From: Pseudomonas wuhanensis | Lineage (GTDB): Bacteria > Pseudomonadota > Gammaproteobacteria > Pseudomonadales > Pseudomonadaceae | Reading direction: 5' to 3' | Assembly: GCF_030687395.1 (NCBI RefSeq) | Contig: NZ_CP117430.1 | Location: 1,798,001 to 1,862,000 of the forward strand | Length of the DNA: 64,000 nucleotides | Part shown: in pieces, positions 24,258 to 34,302 of the stretch | Layout of the letters: each line of letters begins with the position of its first letter | How positions within the stretch are numbered: position 1 is the first letter of the stretch | Program-made: the position numbers and the translations under genes | Notes under the pieces: generated by a model | Database searches by the model: none | Seen by the model: the letters and a program-made list of their open reading frames with translations, nothing else | What the model was told of the DNA's origin: nothing

Positions 24258-26030
24258 TCAGATTCCTTGTTCACTGAGCCACAGGTTCAGCGCTGCCAAT
24301 TGCCACAGCTTGGAGCCGCGCAACGGGGTCAGTTGACCTTGCGGATCGGTCAGCAGGCGGTCGAGCATGGCGGGGTTGAACAGGCCACGATCCTGACTCG
24401 GATCGAGCAACAGTTCACGCACCCAGTTCAGCGTATCGCCCTGCAAATGCTTGAGGCCGGGGACCGGGAAGTAGCCTTTTTTGCGGTCGATCACTTCACT
24501 CGGAATGACCAGCCGCGCCGCTTCTTTCAAGACTTGCTTGCCGCCATCCGGCAGTTTGAACTTGCCGGGCACCCGCGCCGACAATTCCACCAGGCGATAG
24601 TCGAGAAACGGCGTACGCGCTTCCAGACCCCAAGCCATGGTCATGTTGTCGACTCGTTTGACCGGGTCGTCCACCAGCATCACGGTGCTGTCCAGACGCA
24701 AGGCTTTGTCCACGGCTGCGTCGGCACCCGGCTGAGCGAAATGCTCTTTCACGAAGTCGCCGGCCGCGTCGTTGGCCGTCAGCCATTTCGGCTGCACCGT
24801 GGCCGCGTAGTCGGCGTAGCTGCGGTCGAAAAACGCATCGCGATACGCCGCGTACGGATCGCTCGCACCGTCCACCTGCGGATACCAGTGATACCCGGCG
24901 AACAACTCGTCCGCGCCCTGACCGCTTTGCACCACCTTGCAATGCTTGGCCACTTCGCGCGATAGCAGATAGAACGCGATACAGTCATGGCTGACCATCG
25001 GCTCGCTCATGGCGCGGAATGCCGCGGGCAGTTGCTCGATGATCTCTTTTTCGTCGATGCGCAGTTGGTGATGTTGTGTGCCGTAGTGCTTGGCGATCAG
25101 GTCCGAATACTGGAACTCGTCACCGCGCTCGCCGCCGGCATCCTGGAAACCGATGGAGAAGGTCGACAGGTTTTCAACGCCGACTTCACGCAACAGACCG
25201 ACCAGCATGCTCGAATCGACACCGCCGGAAAGCAGCACGCCAACATCCACCGCCGCCCGTTGACGGATCGCCACCGCATCACGGGTGCTGTCGAGCACGC
25301 GATCGCGCCAGTCTTCGAGGGTCAGGTTCAACTCGTCGGCGTGTGGGCCGTAGGGCAGGGTCCACCAGGTTCTCTGCTCGGTGGTGCCGTCCGCTTCGAT
25401 GCGCATCCAGCTCGCCGGGGGCAGTTTTTCGATGCCCGCCAGCAAGGTGCGCGGGGCCGGGACCACCGCGTGGAAATTCAGGTAATAATTGAGCGCGACT
25501 GGATCCAGAATCGGGTTGATGTCGCCGCCCTTGAGCAATGCCGGCAGGGCCGAGGCAAAGCGCAGACGTTGACCGGTGCGCGACAGGTACAACGGCTTCA
25601 CGCCGAGACGGTCGCGGGCAATGAACAGTCGCTTGGCGTCGCGCTCCCAAATGGCGAAGGCGAACATGCCGTTGAGTTTGGGCAACAGGGCTTCGCCCCA
25701 GGCGTGATAGCCCTTGAGCAGCACTTCGGTGTCGCCGCCGGAATAGAAGGCGTAACCAAGGCTTTCCAGCTCGGTGCGCAGTTCCGGGAAGTTGTAGATC
25801 GCGCCGTTGAAGGCCAGGGACAAGCCCAGCTGGTTGTCGATCATCGGCTGCGCCGAGCCGTCCGACAGGTCCATGATTTTCAGGCGCCGATGGCCCAGGG
25901 CAATCGGCCCCTGGCTGTGGAAACCCCACGCATCAGGGCCGCGAGGGGCCAGGTGATGGGTGATTCGTTCTATGGCTGCGAGGTCCGCAGGTTGATGGTC
26001 GAAACGTAATTCTCCAGCTAATCCGCACAT
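24258..26030 (-). CDS. asnO: N-acetylglutaminylglutamine amidotransferase (asparagine-synthase-like)
   Basis: 590 residues with the glutamine-dependent asparagine synthetase plan: Cys2 nucleophile in MCGLAGELRF, GLN-AT domain to about 210, then the ATP-PPase domain with the pyrophosphate loop VLLSGGVDSSMLVGLL. It amidates the acetylated dipeptide to N-acetylglutaminylglutamine amide (NAGGN), a compatible solute. First gene of the cluster; the ligase gene follows after three bases. A true asparagine synthetase is the alternative, but the ligase beside it settles the role. Confidence 0.94.
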   Translation of the reverse strand: MCGLAGELRFDHQPADLAAIERITHHLAPRGPDAWGFHSQGPIALGHRRLKIMDLSDGSAQPMIDNQLGLSLAFNGAIYNFPELRTELESLGYAFYSGGDTEVLLKGYHAWGEALLPKLNGMFAFAIWERDAKRLFIARDRLGVKPLYLSRTGQRLRFASALPALLKGGDINPILDPVALNYYLNFHAVVPAPRTLLAGIEKLPPASWMRIEADGTTEQRTWWTLPYGPHADELNLTLEDWRDRVLDSTRDAVAIRQRAAVDVGVLLSGGVDSSMLVGLLREVGVENLSTFSIGFQDAGGERGDEFQYSDLIAKHYGTQHHQLRIDEKEIIEQLPAAFRAMSEPMVSHDCIAFYLLSREVAKHCKVVQSGQGADELFAGYHWYPQVDGASDPYAAYRDAFFDRSYADYAATVQPKWLTANDAAGDFVKEHFAQPGADAAVDKALRLDSTVMLVDDPVKRVDNMTMAWGLEARTPFLDYRLVELSARVPGKFKLPDGGKQVLKEAARLVIPSEVIDRKKGYFPVPGLKHLQGDTLNWVRELLLDPSQDRGLFNPAMLDRLLTDPQGQLTPLRGSKLWQLAALNLWLSEQGI

Positions 26031-26069
26031 AAGTCCTTACCGGTTTTTCCGTTGGGGAGGGTCAATCGA

Positions 26070-26091
26070 TACCCGCCAAAAACGGCGGGTA
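26070..26091. repeat. Short inverted repeat upstream of the NAGGN genes
   Basis: TACCCGCC-AAAAAC-GGCGGGTA is an eight-base perfect inverted repeat in the 122-base gap between mnmC and asnO. No T run follows on the minus strand, so a plain rho-independent terminator for mnmC is doubtful. It may be an operator or leader hairpin for the osmoprotectant genes. Confidence 0.5.
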
Positions 26092-26152
26092 CTCAGAAAC
26101 TGACCCAGGTGAATCCCTGGAGTTTTAGACCGATAAGTTATAAGGCTGCGGG

Positions 26153-28135
26153 TCAGGCTTTTCCGCGGATCAATTGGCGCAAGGCAAAACGGTTGGGATG
26201 GCAGGCCTCGGCCACCGCTTTCGGCAAGGGCAGGGGCTCGTTCTCAAGCCATGCCGCCAACAGCTCGCCAGACAACGGCGCGGTGATCAAACCGCGAGAG
26301 CCGTGACCGCTGTTGACGTAAAACCCATCCAGCCACGGGCAAGGCACATCAGGCACTTGCCGGGCATCTTTGCTCAATGCGGCATAGGCCTCGGCGAAGG
26401 CGACCTGTTCGGCCAGCGGTCCGACGATCGGCAGGTAATCCGGGCTGGTGCAACGGAACGCCGCGCGCCCTTCAAGCTGTTGCGGGTCCAGATCTGGAAC
26501 ATGCAGACGGGCGACCAGGTCAGTGGAGATTTCCTCGAGCAACGCCAGGTTGCCGAGGTGTTCGGCGACGGTCGGGGTCAGCTCATCGCTTTTGAAATCG
26601 AAGCTGGCGCCGAGTGTGTGTTCGCCCAGGCGTGCGGGCGCTACATAGCCTTCGGCGCAAACGACGGTCGCCAGGCTCTGGCTTTCAGGGGTTTGCGCCA
26701 GTCGGGTGATTTGGCCGCGAATACGTTTGAGGGGCAGGTCGGCGCTGTAGGGGAAGCGCTTGATCTCGGCGGCACCGGCCAGAATCACCACGGGCGCGCT
26801 GGCCAGCAGCGTATCTCCGTCCCAGGCCTGCCATTGGTCATCGACCTTGCGCAGTTCCAGCACCTCGCGATGGGGTAGCCACTGGATGTTCGTTGAGGAC
26901 GCCTGCCACTGGCACAACGCGGGGGGATGAACCCAGCCGCCTTCAGGGTAGAACAAGCCGCCATGCTCCAATTCAATGCCGGCTCGGGCCTGGGCTTGCG
27001 GTTGATCGAGCAGGTGTACCAGGCTCGGTGAAAAGGCCGCGGCCAATTGCGCCTGACGCTCGGCTTCCTTGGCATTGAAGGCCAGTTGCAAGACTCCGCA
27101 ATCGTCCCAGTCGACGCCACGTTGCAGCTGTTCCAGCAGCCGTCGGGTGTAGCCAAAACCGCTGACGATCAATTGCGACAACGCCGTGCCATGGGCCGAA
27201 AGTTTGAGGTAGAGCACGCCCTGAGGATTGCCCGAGGCTTCCTGCGCGAGTGCTTCGTGGCGGTCGAGCAGGCTCACTTGCCAACCCCGAGCAGCCAGGC
27301 TGGCGGCACTGGCGCAACCGGCCAGCCCGGCACCGATCACCAGGGCGTGACGCTCGCCGGTCAGCGGTTGTGGGCGAGCGAACCAGGGTTTTGCCGTGGC
27401 TGGCTTAGCGGTCTCTTCAGGCCAGCCGAGGAACGTGCCCCGCAGGATCTCCCATTTATGGCCGATGCCCGGCGTGCGCTTCATCTTGAAGCCTGCCGCG
27501 TTCAGCAACCGGCGCACCCAGCCGGTGCTGGTGAAGGTGCTGATGGTCGAGCCGGGTGCCGCCAGACGAGCCAGTTCGGCAAACAATTCGGCGGTCCACA
27601 TGTCAGGGTTTCTCGCCGGGGCGAAACCGTCGAGAAACCAGGCGTCGATCTGCGCATCCAGTTGCGGTAATTGCTCCAGTGCATCGCCGATCAGCAGGGT
27701 CAGGGTGACGCGGCCGTTGTCCAGCACCAAGCGCTGAAAGCCTTGATGGATCGCTACGTATTGCGCCAGCAGTTGATCGGCAAACGGCTTGAGTTCCGGC
27801 CATAACGCCAGGGCCCGTTGCAGATCGGGCGCGCTCAGCGGGTATTTTTCGACACTGACAAAATGCAGCCGCGCACCGGCCACCGCGTGCTGTTCGAACA
27901 ACTGCCAGGCACAGAGAAAATTCAGCCCGGTACCGAAACCGGTCTCGCCAATCACCAGTCGACCATCCACCGGCAAGGCGGCGAAACGGTCGCGCAAATC
28001 GTTTTGCTCCAGAAACACATAACGGGTTTCTTCAAGGCCCGACAGGTCGGAAAAATACACATCATCAAACACCCGCGAGCGCGGGCGACCTTGGTCGTCC
28101 CAGTCGAGCTGGGCGTGGGGCAATACAGGTTTCAT
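26153..28135 (-). CDS. mnmC: Bifunctional tRNA 5-methylaminomethyl-2-thiouridine biosynthesis protein
   Basis: 660 residues, the fused two-domain form. The N-terminal methyltransferase (to about 240) has the SAM loop IGETGFGTGLNFL and the WFLDGFAPARNPDMW motif. The C-terminal FAD oxidoreductase starts at about 265 with VIGAGLAGCASAASLAARGW and ends near INSGHGSRGLITAPL-type sequence (NSGHGSRGL). It converts cmnm5s2U34 to nm5s2U34 and methylates it in tRNA wobble positions. pap is divergent 140 bases away, matching the gene order of P. aeruginosa. Confidence 0.97.
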   Translation of the reverse strand: MKPVLPHAQLDWDDQGRPRSRVFDDVYFSDLSGLEETRYVFLEQNDLRDRFAALPVDGRLVIGETGFGTGLNFLCAWQLFEQHAVAGARLHFVSVEKYPLSAPDLQRALALWPELKPFADQLLAQYVAIHQGFQRLVLDNGRVTLTLLIGDALEQLPQLDAQIDAWFLDGFAPARNPDMWTAELFAELARLAAPGSTISTFTSTGWVRRLLNAAGFKMKRTPGIGHKWEILRGTFLGWPEETAKPATAKPWFARPQPLTGERHALVIGAGLAGCASAASLAARGWQVSLLDRHEALAQEASGNPQGVLYLKLSAHGTALSQLIVSGFGYTRRLLEQLQRGVDWDDCGVLQLAFNAKEAERQAQLAAAFSPSLVHLLDQPQAQARAGIELEHGGLFYPEGGWVHPPALCQWQASSTNIQWLPHREVLELRKVDDQWQAWDGDTLLASAPVVILAGAAEIKRFPYSADLPLKRIRGQITRLAQTPESQSLATVVCAEGYVAPARLGEHTLGASFDFKSDELTPTVAEHLGNLALLEEISTDLVARLHVPDLDPQQLEGRAAFRCTSPDYLPIVGPLAEQVAFAEAYAALSKDARQVPDVPCPWLDGFYVNSGHGSRGLITAPLSGELLAAWLENEPLPLPKAVAEACHPNRFALRQLIRGKA

Positions 28136-28275
28136 GGCAGGCTCGGTAACGGCAAGGTGGCCATTCTAGCCGATCGCCGCAGCGGTGCTTGATCCATGGC
28201 AAGGCGCTTCAATTTTTGCAGCACCGCACACCTCAAACTCCGCTAGTCTTGCTCAATCCTGGAAGGAGCTGCTCT

Positions 28276-29799
28276 ATGTTCGAATCCGCCGAAATCGGTC
28301 ATGCCATCGACAAAGAAACCTATGACGCCGAAGTACCGGCCCTGCGTGAAGCCTTGCTCGAAGCGCAGTTTGAACTTCGGCAGCAACACCGCTTTCCGGT
28401 CATCATTTTGATCAACGGCATCGAAGGGGCCGGCAAGGGCGAGACGGTCAAGTTGCTCAATGAATGGATGGACCCGCGTCTGATCGAGGTGCGTACGTTC
28501 GACCAGCAGACTGACGAAGAGCTGGCGCGACCACCGGCCTGGCGCTACTGGCGGATGCTCCCCGCCAAGGGGCGCATGGGGATTTTCTTCGGCAACTGGT
28601 ACAGCCAGATGCTGCAAGGGCGGGTTCATGGTTTGTTCAAGGATCCGCGACTCGATCAAAGTATCAACGGCGCCGAGCGGCTGGAGAAAATGCTGTGCGA
28701 CGAAGGCGCGCTGATCTTCAAGTTCTGGTTTCACCTCTCCAAAAAACAAATGAAAGCACGGCTCAAGGCGTTGGCCGATGACCCGCTGCACAGCTGGCGT
28801 ATCAGCCCGCTGGACTGGCAACAATCCGCGACCTACGACAAATTCGTGAAGTACGGCGAACGGGTGCTGCGCCGGACCAGCCGCGACTATGCGCCGTGGC
28901 ATGTGATAGCCGGCGTGGACGCGCACTATCGCAGCCTGACGGTCGGCAAAATCTTGCTCGAGGGCCTGCAGAGCGCGCTGAAGAGACCCAGGATTCACCC
29001 GCACAAAGTCAGCGCAGCGCCTTTGTTTCCCAGCGTCGATCAAATGAATCTGCTCGACAGCCTGGACCTGACCCTGCAGCTGGACAAGGACGATTACGAA
29101 GAGCAACTGATTACCGAGCAGGCACGGTTTTCCGGTCTGATGCGCGACAAGCGCATGCGGCGTCACGCGTTGATTGCGGTGTTCGAAGGCAACGACGCGG
29201 CCGGCAAGGGCGGGGCAATTCGTCGGGTGGCCGCGGCGCTCGACCCACGCCAGTACGACATCGTGCCGATCGCCGCACCTACCGAGGAAGAACGGGCGCA
29301 GCCGTATCTCTGGCGGTTCTGGCGGCATATTCCGGCGCGGGGGAAATTCACTGTGTTCGACCGCTCCTGGTATGGCCGGGTGCTGGTGGAGCGCATCGAA
29401 GGCTTTTGCAGCAAGGCGGACTGGATGCGCGCCTATGGCGAGATCAACGACTTCGAAGAGCAGATCGCCGATGCTGGAGTGATCGTGGTCAAGTTCTGGC
29501 TGGCCATCGACAAACAGACTCAGATGGAGCGTTTCCAGGAGCGCGAAGCAATCCCCTTCAAACGCTTCAAAATCACTGAAGACGACTGGCGCAATCGCGG
29601 CAGATGGGAGGACTATCGCGTCGCCGTCGGCGACATGGTCGATCGCACCAGCACCGAGATATCGCCATGGACTCTGGTGGAAGCCAACGACAAGCGCTGG
29701 GCGCGGGTCAAGGTCCTGCGCACCATTAACCAGGCGCTGGAAGAGGCCTTCGAAAAGTCCGACAAGCGCGAGAAGAAACTGCAAAAACGCAAGCGCTGA
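28276..29799 (+). CDS. pap: Polyphosphate:AMP phosphotransferase
   Basis: 507 residues made of two tandem PPK2 domains. Each has a P-loop: GIEGAGKGETVKLLNEW at about 47-63 and FEGNDAAGKGGAIRR at about 302-316, with lid residues such as DRSWYGRVLVERIEGF in the second. This duplicated class II form makes ADP from AMP and polyphosphate. The ATG at 28276 follows GGAAGGAG. Only the second domain carries the full DRSWYGR motif; the first has FFGNWYSQML instead, as expected when one half is degenerate. Confidence 0.94.
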   Translation: MFESAEIGHAIDKETYDAEVPALREALLEAQFELRQQHRFPVIILINGIEGAGKGETVKLLNEWMDPRLIEVRTFDQQTDEELARPPAWRYWRMLPAKGRMGIFFGNWYSQMLQGRVHGLFKDPRLDQSINGAERLEKMLCDEGALIFKFWFHLSKKQMKARLKALADDPLHSWRISPLDWQQSATYDKFVKYGERVLRRTSRDYAPWHVIAGVDAHYRSLTVGKILLEGLQSALKRPRIHPHKVSAAPLFPSVDQMNLLDSLDLTLQLDKDDYEEQLITEQARFSGLMRDKRMRRHALIAVFEGNDAAGKGGAIRRVAAALDPRQYDIVPIAAPTEEERAQPYLWRFWRHIPARGKFTVFDRSWYGRVLVERIEGFCSKADWMRAYGEINDFEEQIADAGVIVVKFWLAIDKQTQMERFQEREAIPFKRFKITEDDWRNRGRWEDYRVAVGDMVDRTSTEISPWTLVEANDKRWARVKVLRTINQALEEAFEKSDKREKKLQKRKR

Positions 29800-29904
29800 A
29801 CCGATGGCTACGCATACGCGGGGTGAATGATTGTCGCGGTCAGTCATAGGGTGGACTTATGCTCGGTCCAACTCCTGACTGACAACAACAATGAGGTGTA
29901 TGCC

Positions 29905-31089
29905 ATGCGTGAAGTGGTGATCGTCGACAGCGTACGGACCGGCCTGGCCAAATCCTTTCGCGGCAAGTTCAATATGACCCGTCCGGACGGCATGGCGGCC
30001 CACTGCGTTAACGCGCTGCTCACGCGCAATGATGTCGACCCGGCCAGCGTCGAGGATTGCATCGTCGGCGCCGGCTCCAACGAAGGCGCCCAGGGTTTCA
30101 ACATCGGTCGCAACGTCGCGGTGCTGTCGCACCTGGGCATCGGCACGGGAGGCATGACCCTTAACCGCTTCTGTTCGTCGGGCTTGCAGGCCATCGCCAT
30201 TGCCGCCAATCAGATTGCTTCGGGCTGCAGCGACATCATTGTCGCTGGTGGCGTCGAGTCGATCAGCCTGACCATGAAAAGCGTCAACACCGACAACCTG
30301 ATCAACCCGCTGCTGAAAGAGCAGGTGCCGGGCATCTATTTCCCCATGGGCCAGACCGCCGAGATCGTCGCGCGTCGTTACGGTGTCAGTCGCCAGGAGC
30401 AGGATGTGTACGCCCTGCAAAGCCAGCAGCGTACCGCCCTGGCGCAGGCCGCCGGGTTGTTCAACGATGAAATCGTGCCAATGGCGGTGAAGTATCGCGT
30501 TGAAGACAAGGCCACCGGCCAGGTGCAGATCCTCGACGGCATCGTCGACCATGACGACTGCAACCGCCCGGACACCACCCTGCAAAGCCTGGCCGGGTTG
30601 AAACCGGTGTTTGCCGAAGACGGCTCAGTGACCGCCGGCAACTCCTCGCAACTGTCTGACGGCGCTTCGATGACCCTGGTGATGAGCCTGGAAAAAGCCC
30701 TGGCGCTGGGGCTCAAGCCCAAAGCCTTCTTCCGCGGTTTCGCCGTGGCAGGGTGCCAGCCGGACGAGATGGGCATCGGCCCGGTGTTCTCGGTGCCGAA
30801 GTTGCTCAAGGCCAAGGGTTTGCAGGTTGCCGACATTGATCTGTGGGAGCTCAACGAAGCGTTCGCCTCGCAATGCCTGTACAGCCGCAACCGGCTGGAA
30901 ATCGATAACGACAAGTACAACGTCAACGGCGGCTCGATTGCCATCGGCCATCCGTTCGGCATGACCGGTTCGCGCCAGGTCGGGCACATCGTGCGTGAGT
31001 TGCAGCGGCGTAACCTGCGTTACGGCATCGTCACCATGTGTGTGGGTGGCGGGATGGGGGCTACGGGGTTGTTTGAGGCCGTGCGGTAA
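29905..31089 (+). CDS. Thiolase (acetyl-CoA acyltransferase family)
   Basis: 394 residues. The nucleophilic Cys lies in NRFCSSGLQAIA, the family NEAFASQ and GGSIAIGHPFGMTGSR motifs supply the His, and the second catalytic Cys is in TMCVGGGMGAT. All thiolase catalytic residues are present. Whether it degrades 3-ketoacyl-CoA or makes acetoacetyl-CoA cannot be fixed; the sequence is nearest to the acetyl-CoA C-acyltransferases encoded beside pap in pseudomonads. The start is at 29905 (MREVVIVDSVRTG), after gaggtgtatgcc. Confidence 0.92.
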   Translation: MREVVIVDSVRTGLAKSFRGKFNMTRPDGMAAHCVNALLTRNDVDPASVEDCIVGAGSNEGAQGFNIGRNVAVLSHLGIGTGGMTLNRFCSSGLQAIAIAANQIASGCSDIIVAGGVESISLTMKSVNTDNLINPLLKEQVPGIYFPMGQTAEIVARRYGVSRQEQDVYALQSQQRTALAQAAGLFNDEIVPMAVKYRVEDKATGQVQILDGIVDHDDCNRPDTTLQSLAGLKPVFAEDGSVTAGNSSQLSDGASMTLVMSLEKALALGLKPKAFFRGFAVAGCQPDEMGIGPVFSVPKLLKAKGLQVADIDLWELNEAFASQCLYSRNRLEIDNDKYNVNGGSIAIGHPFGMTGSRQVGHIVRELQRRNLRYGIVTMCVGGGMGATGLFEAVR

Positions 31090-31121
31090 GTACCGAGGTT
31101 TGTAGAGACTGTTGCATTGCT

Positions 31122-31211
31122 ATCGCGGGAAAGCCCGCTCCCACAGTAATCAGCGGCGATCACAAATTCTGCGAACGCCACAAAACCTGTGGGAGCGGGC
31201 TTGCCCGCGAT
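31122..31211. repeat. REP pair (inverted)
   Basis: The copies at 31122-31146 and 31187-31211 face each other across 40 bases. The first has GGGAAAGCCC where the consensus has GGGCAAGCCC; the second is consensus. It follows the thiolase gene. Confidence 0.93.
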
Positions 31212-31225
31212 GCAGGCGCCGCGGT

Positions 31226-31420
31226 TTACCGGCTCATGCACAAGAACTGCATCCGCTCGATATACGCCTGAATCTCACGCACCGCTGCCTCCCGGTTTTC
31301 AAACGGCCCCTCCAGCGTGCGTTCCCGCGTGGTGAAATACAGCTCTCCATTCACACGACACAAGCGGTCACAACGAAAGTGGGTGGCGGGGGCGTTGTCT
31401 TGGGCGCGCATGCCGTACAT
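31226..31420 (-). CDS. Small conserved Pseudomonas protein (DUF6316-like)
   Basis: 64 residues from MYGMRAQDNA to the end LCMSR. The start at 31420 has GCAGGAGATCGCCC before it on the coding strand, a good ribosome site, so the longer frame to 31486 is not needed. The middle GELYFTTRERTLEGPFENRE followed by AAVREIQAYIERM is the pattern of small pseudomonad proteins of the PilZ-neighbour/DUF6316 type. No function is known. It lies alone between a REP pair and a divergent transporter gene. Confidence 0.7.
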   Translation of the reverse strand: MYGMRAQDNAPATHFRCDRLCRVNGELYFTTRERTLEGPFENREAAVREIQAYIERMQFLCMSR

Positions 31421-31621
31421 GGGCGATCTCCTGCGGATGACGTTTTCAATGAGCTTATGCATGAACCACTTGCCACGCCTGGCCACCTGATCGACGGCAT
31501 ATCGTCAACTTTAGGGTGCGACCTGCACAGTTTCATTCGCGGCCCGGCGGCAACTGTCCCTGTGTCGCGCCCCGGTCTGGGCCTAGAATGACCGTTTTCG
31601 CCAATCGGCTTCGGGGTCAGC

Positions 31622-32584
31622 ATGCATATTTCATCGGGTCGCTGGGTTTATGGTCTGTTCCTGGCCTTGCTGACCGCGTTGCTGTGGGGAATCCTGCCGA
31701 TCAAGCTCAAGCAAGTGCTGCTGGTGATGGACCCGGTGACGGTGACCTGGTTTCGCCTGCTGGTGTCCGGCGGTTGCCTGTTCATTTATCTGGCGGCGAC
31801 CAAACGCCTGCCGAGTCGCAAAGTTCTCGGCCCGCGCGGTGGCTGGCTGGTGTTGATGGCGGTCCTCGGACTGGTCGGCAATTACGTGCTGTACCTGATG
31901 GGCCTGAACCTGCTCAGCCCCGGTACCGCGCAACTGGTGGTGCAAATGGGCCCGATCATGTTGCTGATCGCCAGTCTGTTCGTGTTCAAGGAACGGTTCA
32001 GCGTAGGGCAGGGGGTTGGCCTGTTGGTGCTGCTGATCGGCTTTGCGCTGTTCTTCAATCAGCGCTTGAGTGAGTTGCTCACCTCCCTGACCGATTACAC
32101 CGCCGGTGTGCTGATGGTGCTGTTGGCGTCCACGGTCTGGACCTTCTATGCCTTGGGTCAGAAGCAGTTGCTCACGGTGTGGAATTCGTTGCAGGTGATG
32201 ATGGTGATTTACCTGTTCTGCGCGTTGTTGCTCACGCCATGGGTGCATCCGCTGGAGGCGCTGCAACTGAGCCCGCTGCAAGGCTGGCTGCTGCTGGCGT
32301 GCTGTTTGAACACCTTGATCGCTTACGGTGCCTTCGCCGAAGCCCTGGCCCATTGGGAAGCCTCGCGAGTCAGTGCGACGCTGGCGATCACGCCGCTGGT
32401 GACCTTCGCCGCCGTGGCCATGGCTGCGTGGTTATGGCCGGAGTATGTGCATGCCGAGCAGATCAATGGCCTGGGTTATGGCGGGGCGGTATTGGTGGTG
32501 TTGGGTTCGGCGCTGGTGGCGTTGGGGCCATCGTTGATGGCGGGGCTCAGGGCCCGGCGGGTGCGGATGGCAGTCACACGGTAG
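31622..32584 (+). CDS. EamA-type (DMT superfamily) permease
   Basis: 320 residues with ten hydrophobic segments in two repeated EamA halves (about 10-150 and 165-305). Typical stretches are ALLWGILPIKLK in TM1 and LNLLSPGTAQLVVQMGPIML at the end of the first half; the second half has ASRVSATLAITPLVTFAAVA. Such permeases export amino acids or metabolites, but the substrate is not readable. The ATG at 31622 follows cggggtcagc, a modest ribosome site. Confidence 0.9.
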   Translation: MHISSGRWVYGLFLALLTALLWGILPIKLKQVLLVMDPVTVTWFRLLVSGGCLFIYLAATKRLPSRKVLGPRGGWLVLMAVLGLVGNYVLYLMGLNLLSPGTAQLVVQMGPIMLLIASLFVFKERFSVGQGVGLLVLLIGFALFFNQRLSELLTSLTDYTAGVLMVLLASTVWTFYALGQKQLLTVWNSLQVMMVIYLFCALLLTPWVHPLEALQLSPLQGWLLLACCLNTLIAYGAFAEALAHWEASRVSATLAITPLVTFAAVAMAAWLWPEYVHAEQINGLGYGGAVLVVLGSALVALGPSLMAGLRARRVRMAVTR

Positions 32585-32599
32585 ACCGCGTTATCGTTC

Positions 32600-32690
32600 A
32601 TCGCGGGCAAGCCACGCTCCCACAGGTTTTGTGTCGATCACAATACCCGTGAGCGACCCGAATCCTGTGGGAGCGTGGCTTGCCCGCGAT
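32600..32690. repeat. REP pair (inverted, GTGGCT variant)
   Basis: Copies 32600-32625 and 32665-32690 are exact inverses. Both carry an extra base relative to the common form (GGGAGCGTGGCTTGCCCGCG instead of GGGAGCGGGCTTG), showing that the two arms have changed together. Confidence 0.93.
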
Positions 32691-32715
32691 GACTGACTAT
32701 CAACCGCCGCAAGTT

Positions 32716-34113
32716 TCAACCTTTGGCGCCGGCCTCCAGCATATTCTCCGGCCTCACCCACGCATCGAACTCTTCATTCGTCAGGTAGCCCAGCTGCAAC
32801 GCCGCCTCGCGCAAGGTCAGCCCCTCGCCATAAGCCTTCTTGGCAATCTCTGCCGATTTGTCGTAACCGATGTGCGGGTTCAGCGCCGTCACCAGCATCA
32901 AACCTTGTTCCAGATGCTCGGCCATTTTCTCTGCATCCGGTTCCAGCCCGGCGATGCAATGCTGCTGGAAGTTACTGCAGCCATCGCCCAGCAAGCGGAT
33001 CGATTGCAGCAGGTTGTGGATGATCACCGGTTTGAACACATTCAATTGCAGGTGGCCCTGACTGGCGGCAAAACCGATGGCAACGTCGTTGCCCAATACC
33101 TGGCAGGCCAGCATCGACAGGGCTTCGCACTGAGTCGGGTTGACCTTGCCGGGCATGATCGAACTGCCCGGCTCATTGGCCGGCAGTTTCACTTCGGCAA
33201 ACCCCGCTCGCGGTCCGGAGCCCAGCAGGCGCAGGTCGTTGGCGATTTTCATCAGGGTTACGGCGAGGGTTTTCAGTGCGCCGGAGAGGGTGACCAACGG
33301 CTCGTGACCAGCCAGGGCGGCAAATTTATTGGGGGCCGTAACGAACGGCAGGCCGGAGAGGGCGGCCAGTTCAGCAGCGATCGCTTCGCCAAAACCGTGG
33401 GGCGAGTTCAATCCGGTGCCGACCGCGGTGCCACCCTGAGCCAGCTCACAGACGGCCGGCAATGCACTGCGGATCGCCCGCTCGGCGTAATCCAGTTGCG
33501 CGATGAACGCCGAGAGTTCCTGGCCGAAGGTAATCGGCGTGGCGTCCATCATGTGGGTACGACCGGTCTTGACCAGTTTCATGTGCCGCGCGGACAGCTC
33601 CGCCAACCCGCCGGACAACTCAGCGATCGCCGGCAACAATTGCTGTTGCACCGCCTGAACCGTCGCGATGTGCATGGCCGTGGGGAAGCAGTCGTTGGAG
33701 CTCTGGGAGCGGTTGACGTGATCGTTGGGGTGCACCGGGGTCTTGCCGCCACGCGGGTTGCCGGCCAGTTCGTTGGCGCGACCGGCGATCACTTCGTTGA
33801 CGTTCATGTTGCTCTGGGTGCCGCTGCCGGTCTGCCAGACCACCAGCGGGAACTGCTCGTCGTGGTCACCGTCAAGTACTTCGTCGGCGGCTTGTTCGAT
33901 CAGCCGGGCGATGTCGGCGGACAGGTCGCCATTGCGATCGTTGACGCGTGCCGCGGCTTTCTTGATCAGGGCCAGGGCGTGCAGCACCGCCAGCGGCATG
34001 CGCTCGTTGCCGATGGCGAAGTTGATCAGCGAGCGTTGCGTCTGAGCGCCCCAGTAAGCGTCATCCGGGACTTCCACCTGGCCCAGGCTGTCGGTTTCGA
34101 TACGGCTCATCAT
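32716..34113 (-). CDS. fumC: Class II fumarate hydratase
   Basis: 465 residues from the first ATG after CAGGAG (34113); the next codon is also ATG, so 464 is equally possible. FumC interconverts fumarate and malate without an iron-sulfur cluster. Family marks: [14 protein letters not shown], the substrate loop [24 protein letters not shown] and the signature [13 protein letters not shown]. Pseudomonads carry more than one fumarase; this iron-independent form is often linked to iron limitation, but no Fur box was recognised upstream. Confidence 0.96.
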   Translation of the reverse strand: MMSRIETDSLGQVEVPDDAYWGAQTQRSLINFAIGNERMPLAVLHALALIKKAAARVNDRNGDLSADIARLIEQAADEVLDGDHDEQFPLVVWQTGSGTQSNMNVNEVIAGRANELAGNPRGGKTPVHPNDHVNRSQSSNDCFPTAMHIATVQAVQQQLLPAIAELSGGLAELSARHMKLVKTGRTHMMDATPITFGQELSAFIAQLDYAERAIRSALPAVCELAQGGTAVGTGLNSPHGFGEAIAAELAALSGLPFVTAPNKFAALAGHEPLVTLSGALKTLAVTLMKIANDLRLLGSGPRAGFAEVKLPANEPGSSIMPGKVNPTQCEALSMLACQVLGNDVAIGFAASQGHLQLNVFKPVIIHNLLQSIRLLGDGCSNFQQHCIAGLEPDAEKMAEHLEQGLMLVTALNPHIGYDKSAEIAKKAYGEGLTLREAALQLGYLTNEEFDAWVRPENMLEAGAKG

Positions 34114-34302
34114 GCACACTCCTGTAGGTCTGATAGCGCAGTTTAGGCTGTGATCGTCGGCCGTGGTTCCATCAGTCTGGAATTTGACCGTTCAACCCCT
34201 CTAAATCAGGCGCGACAAGGCTTGGGGTTGAGTGACACACTTTTTTAGGTGCAGAATGGACGCCCTTGAGGTTTTGCCTCGCCTGCTAGAAAAGGAAACT
34301 CG

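Noticed and set aside
28243..29847. A 534-codon minus-strand frame opposite pap
   Set aside because: The plus-strand frame has two PPK2 P-loops and a good ribosome site; the other is a shadow.
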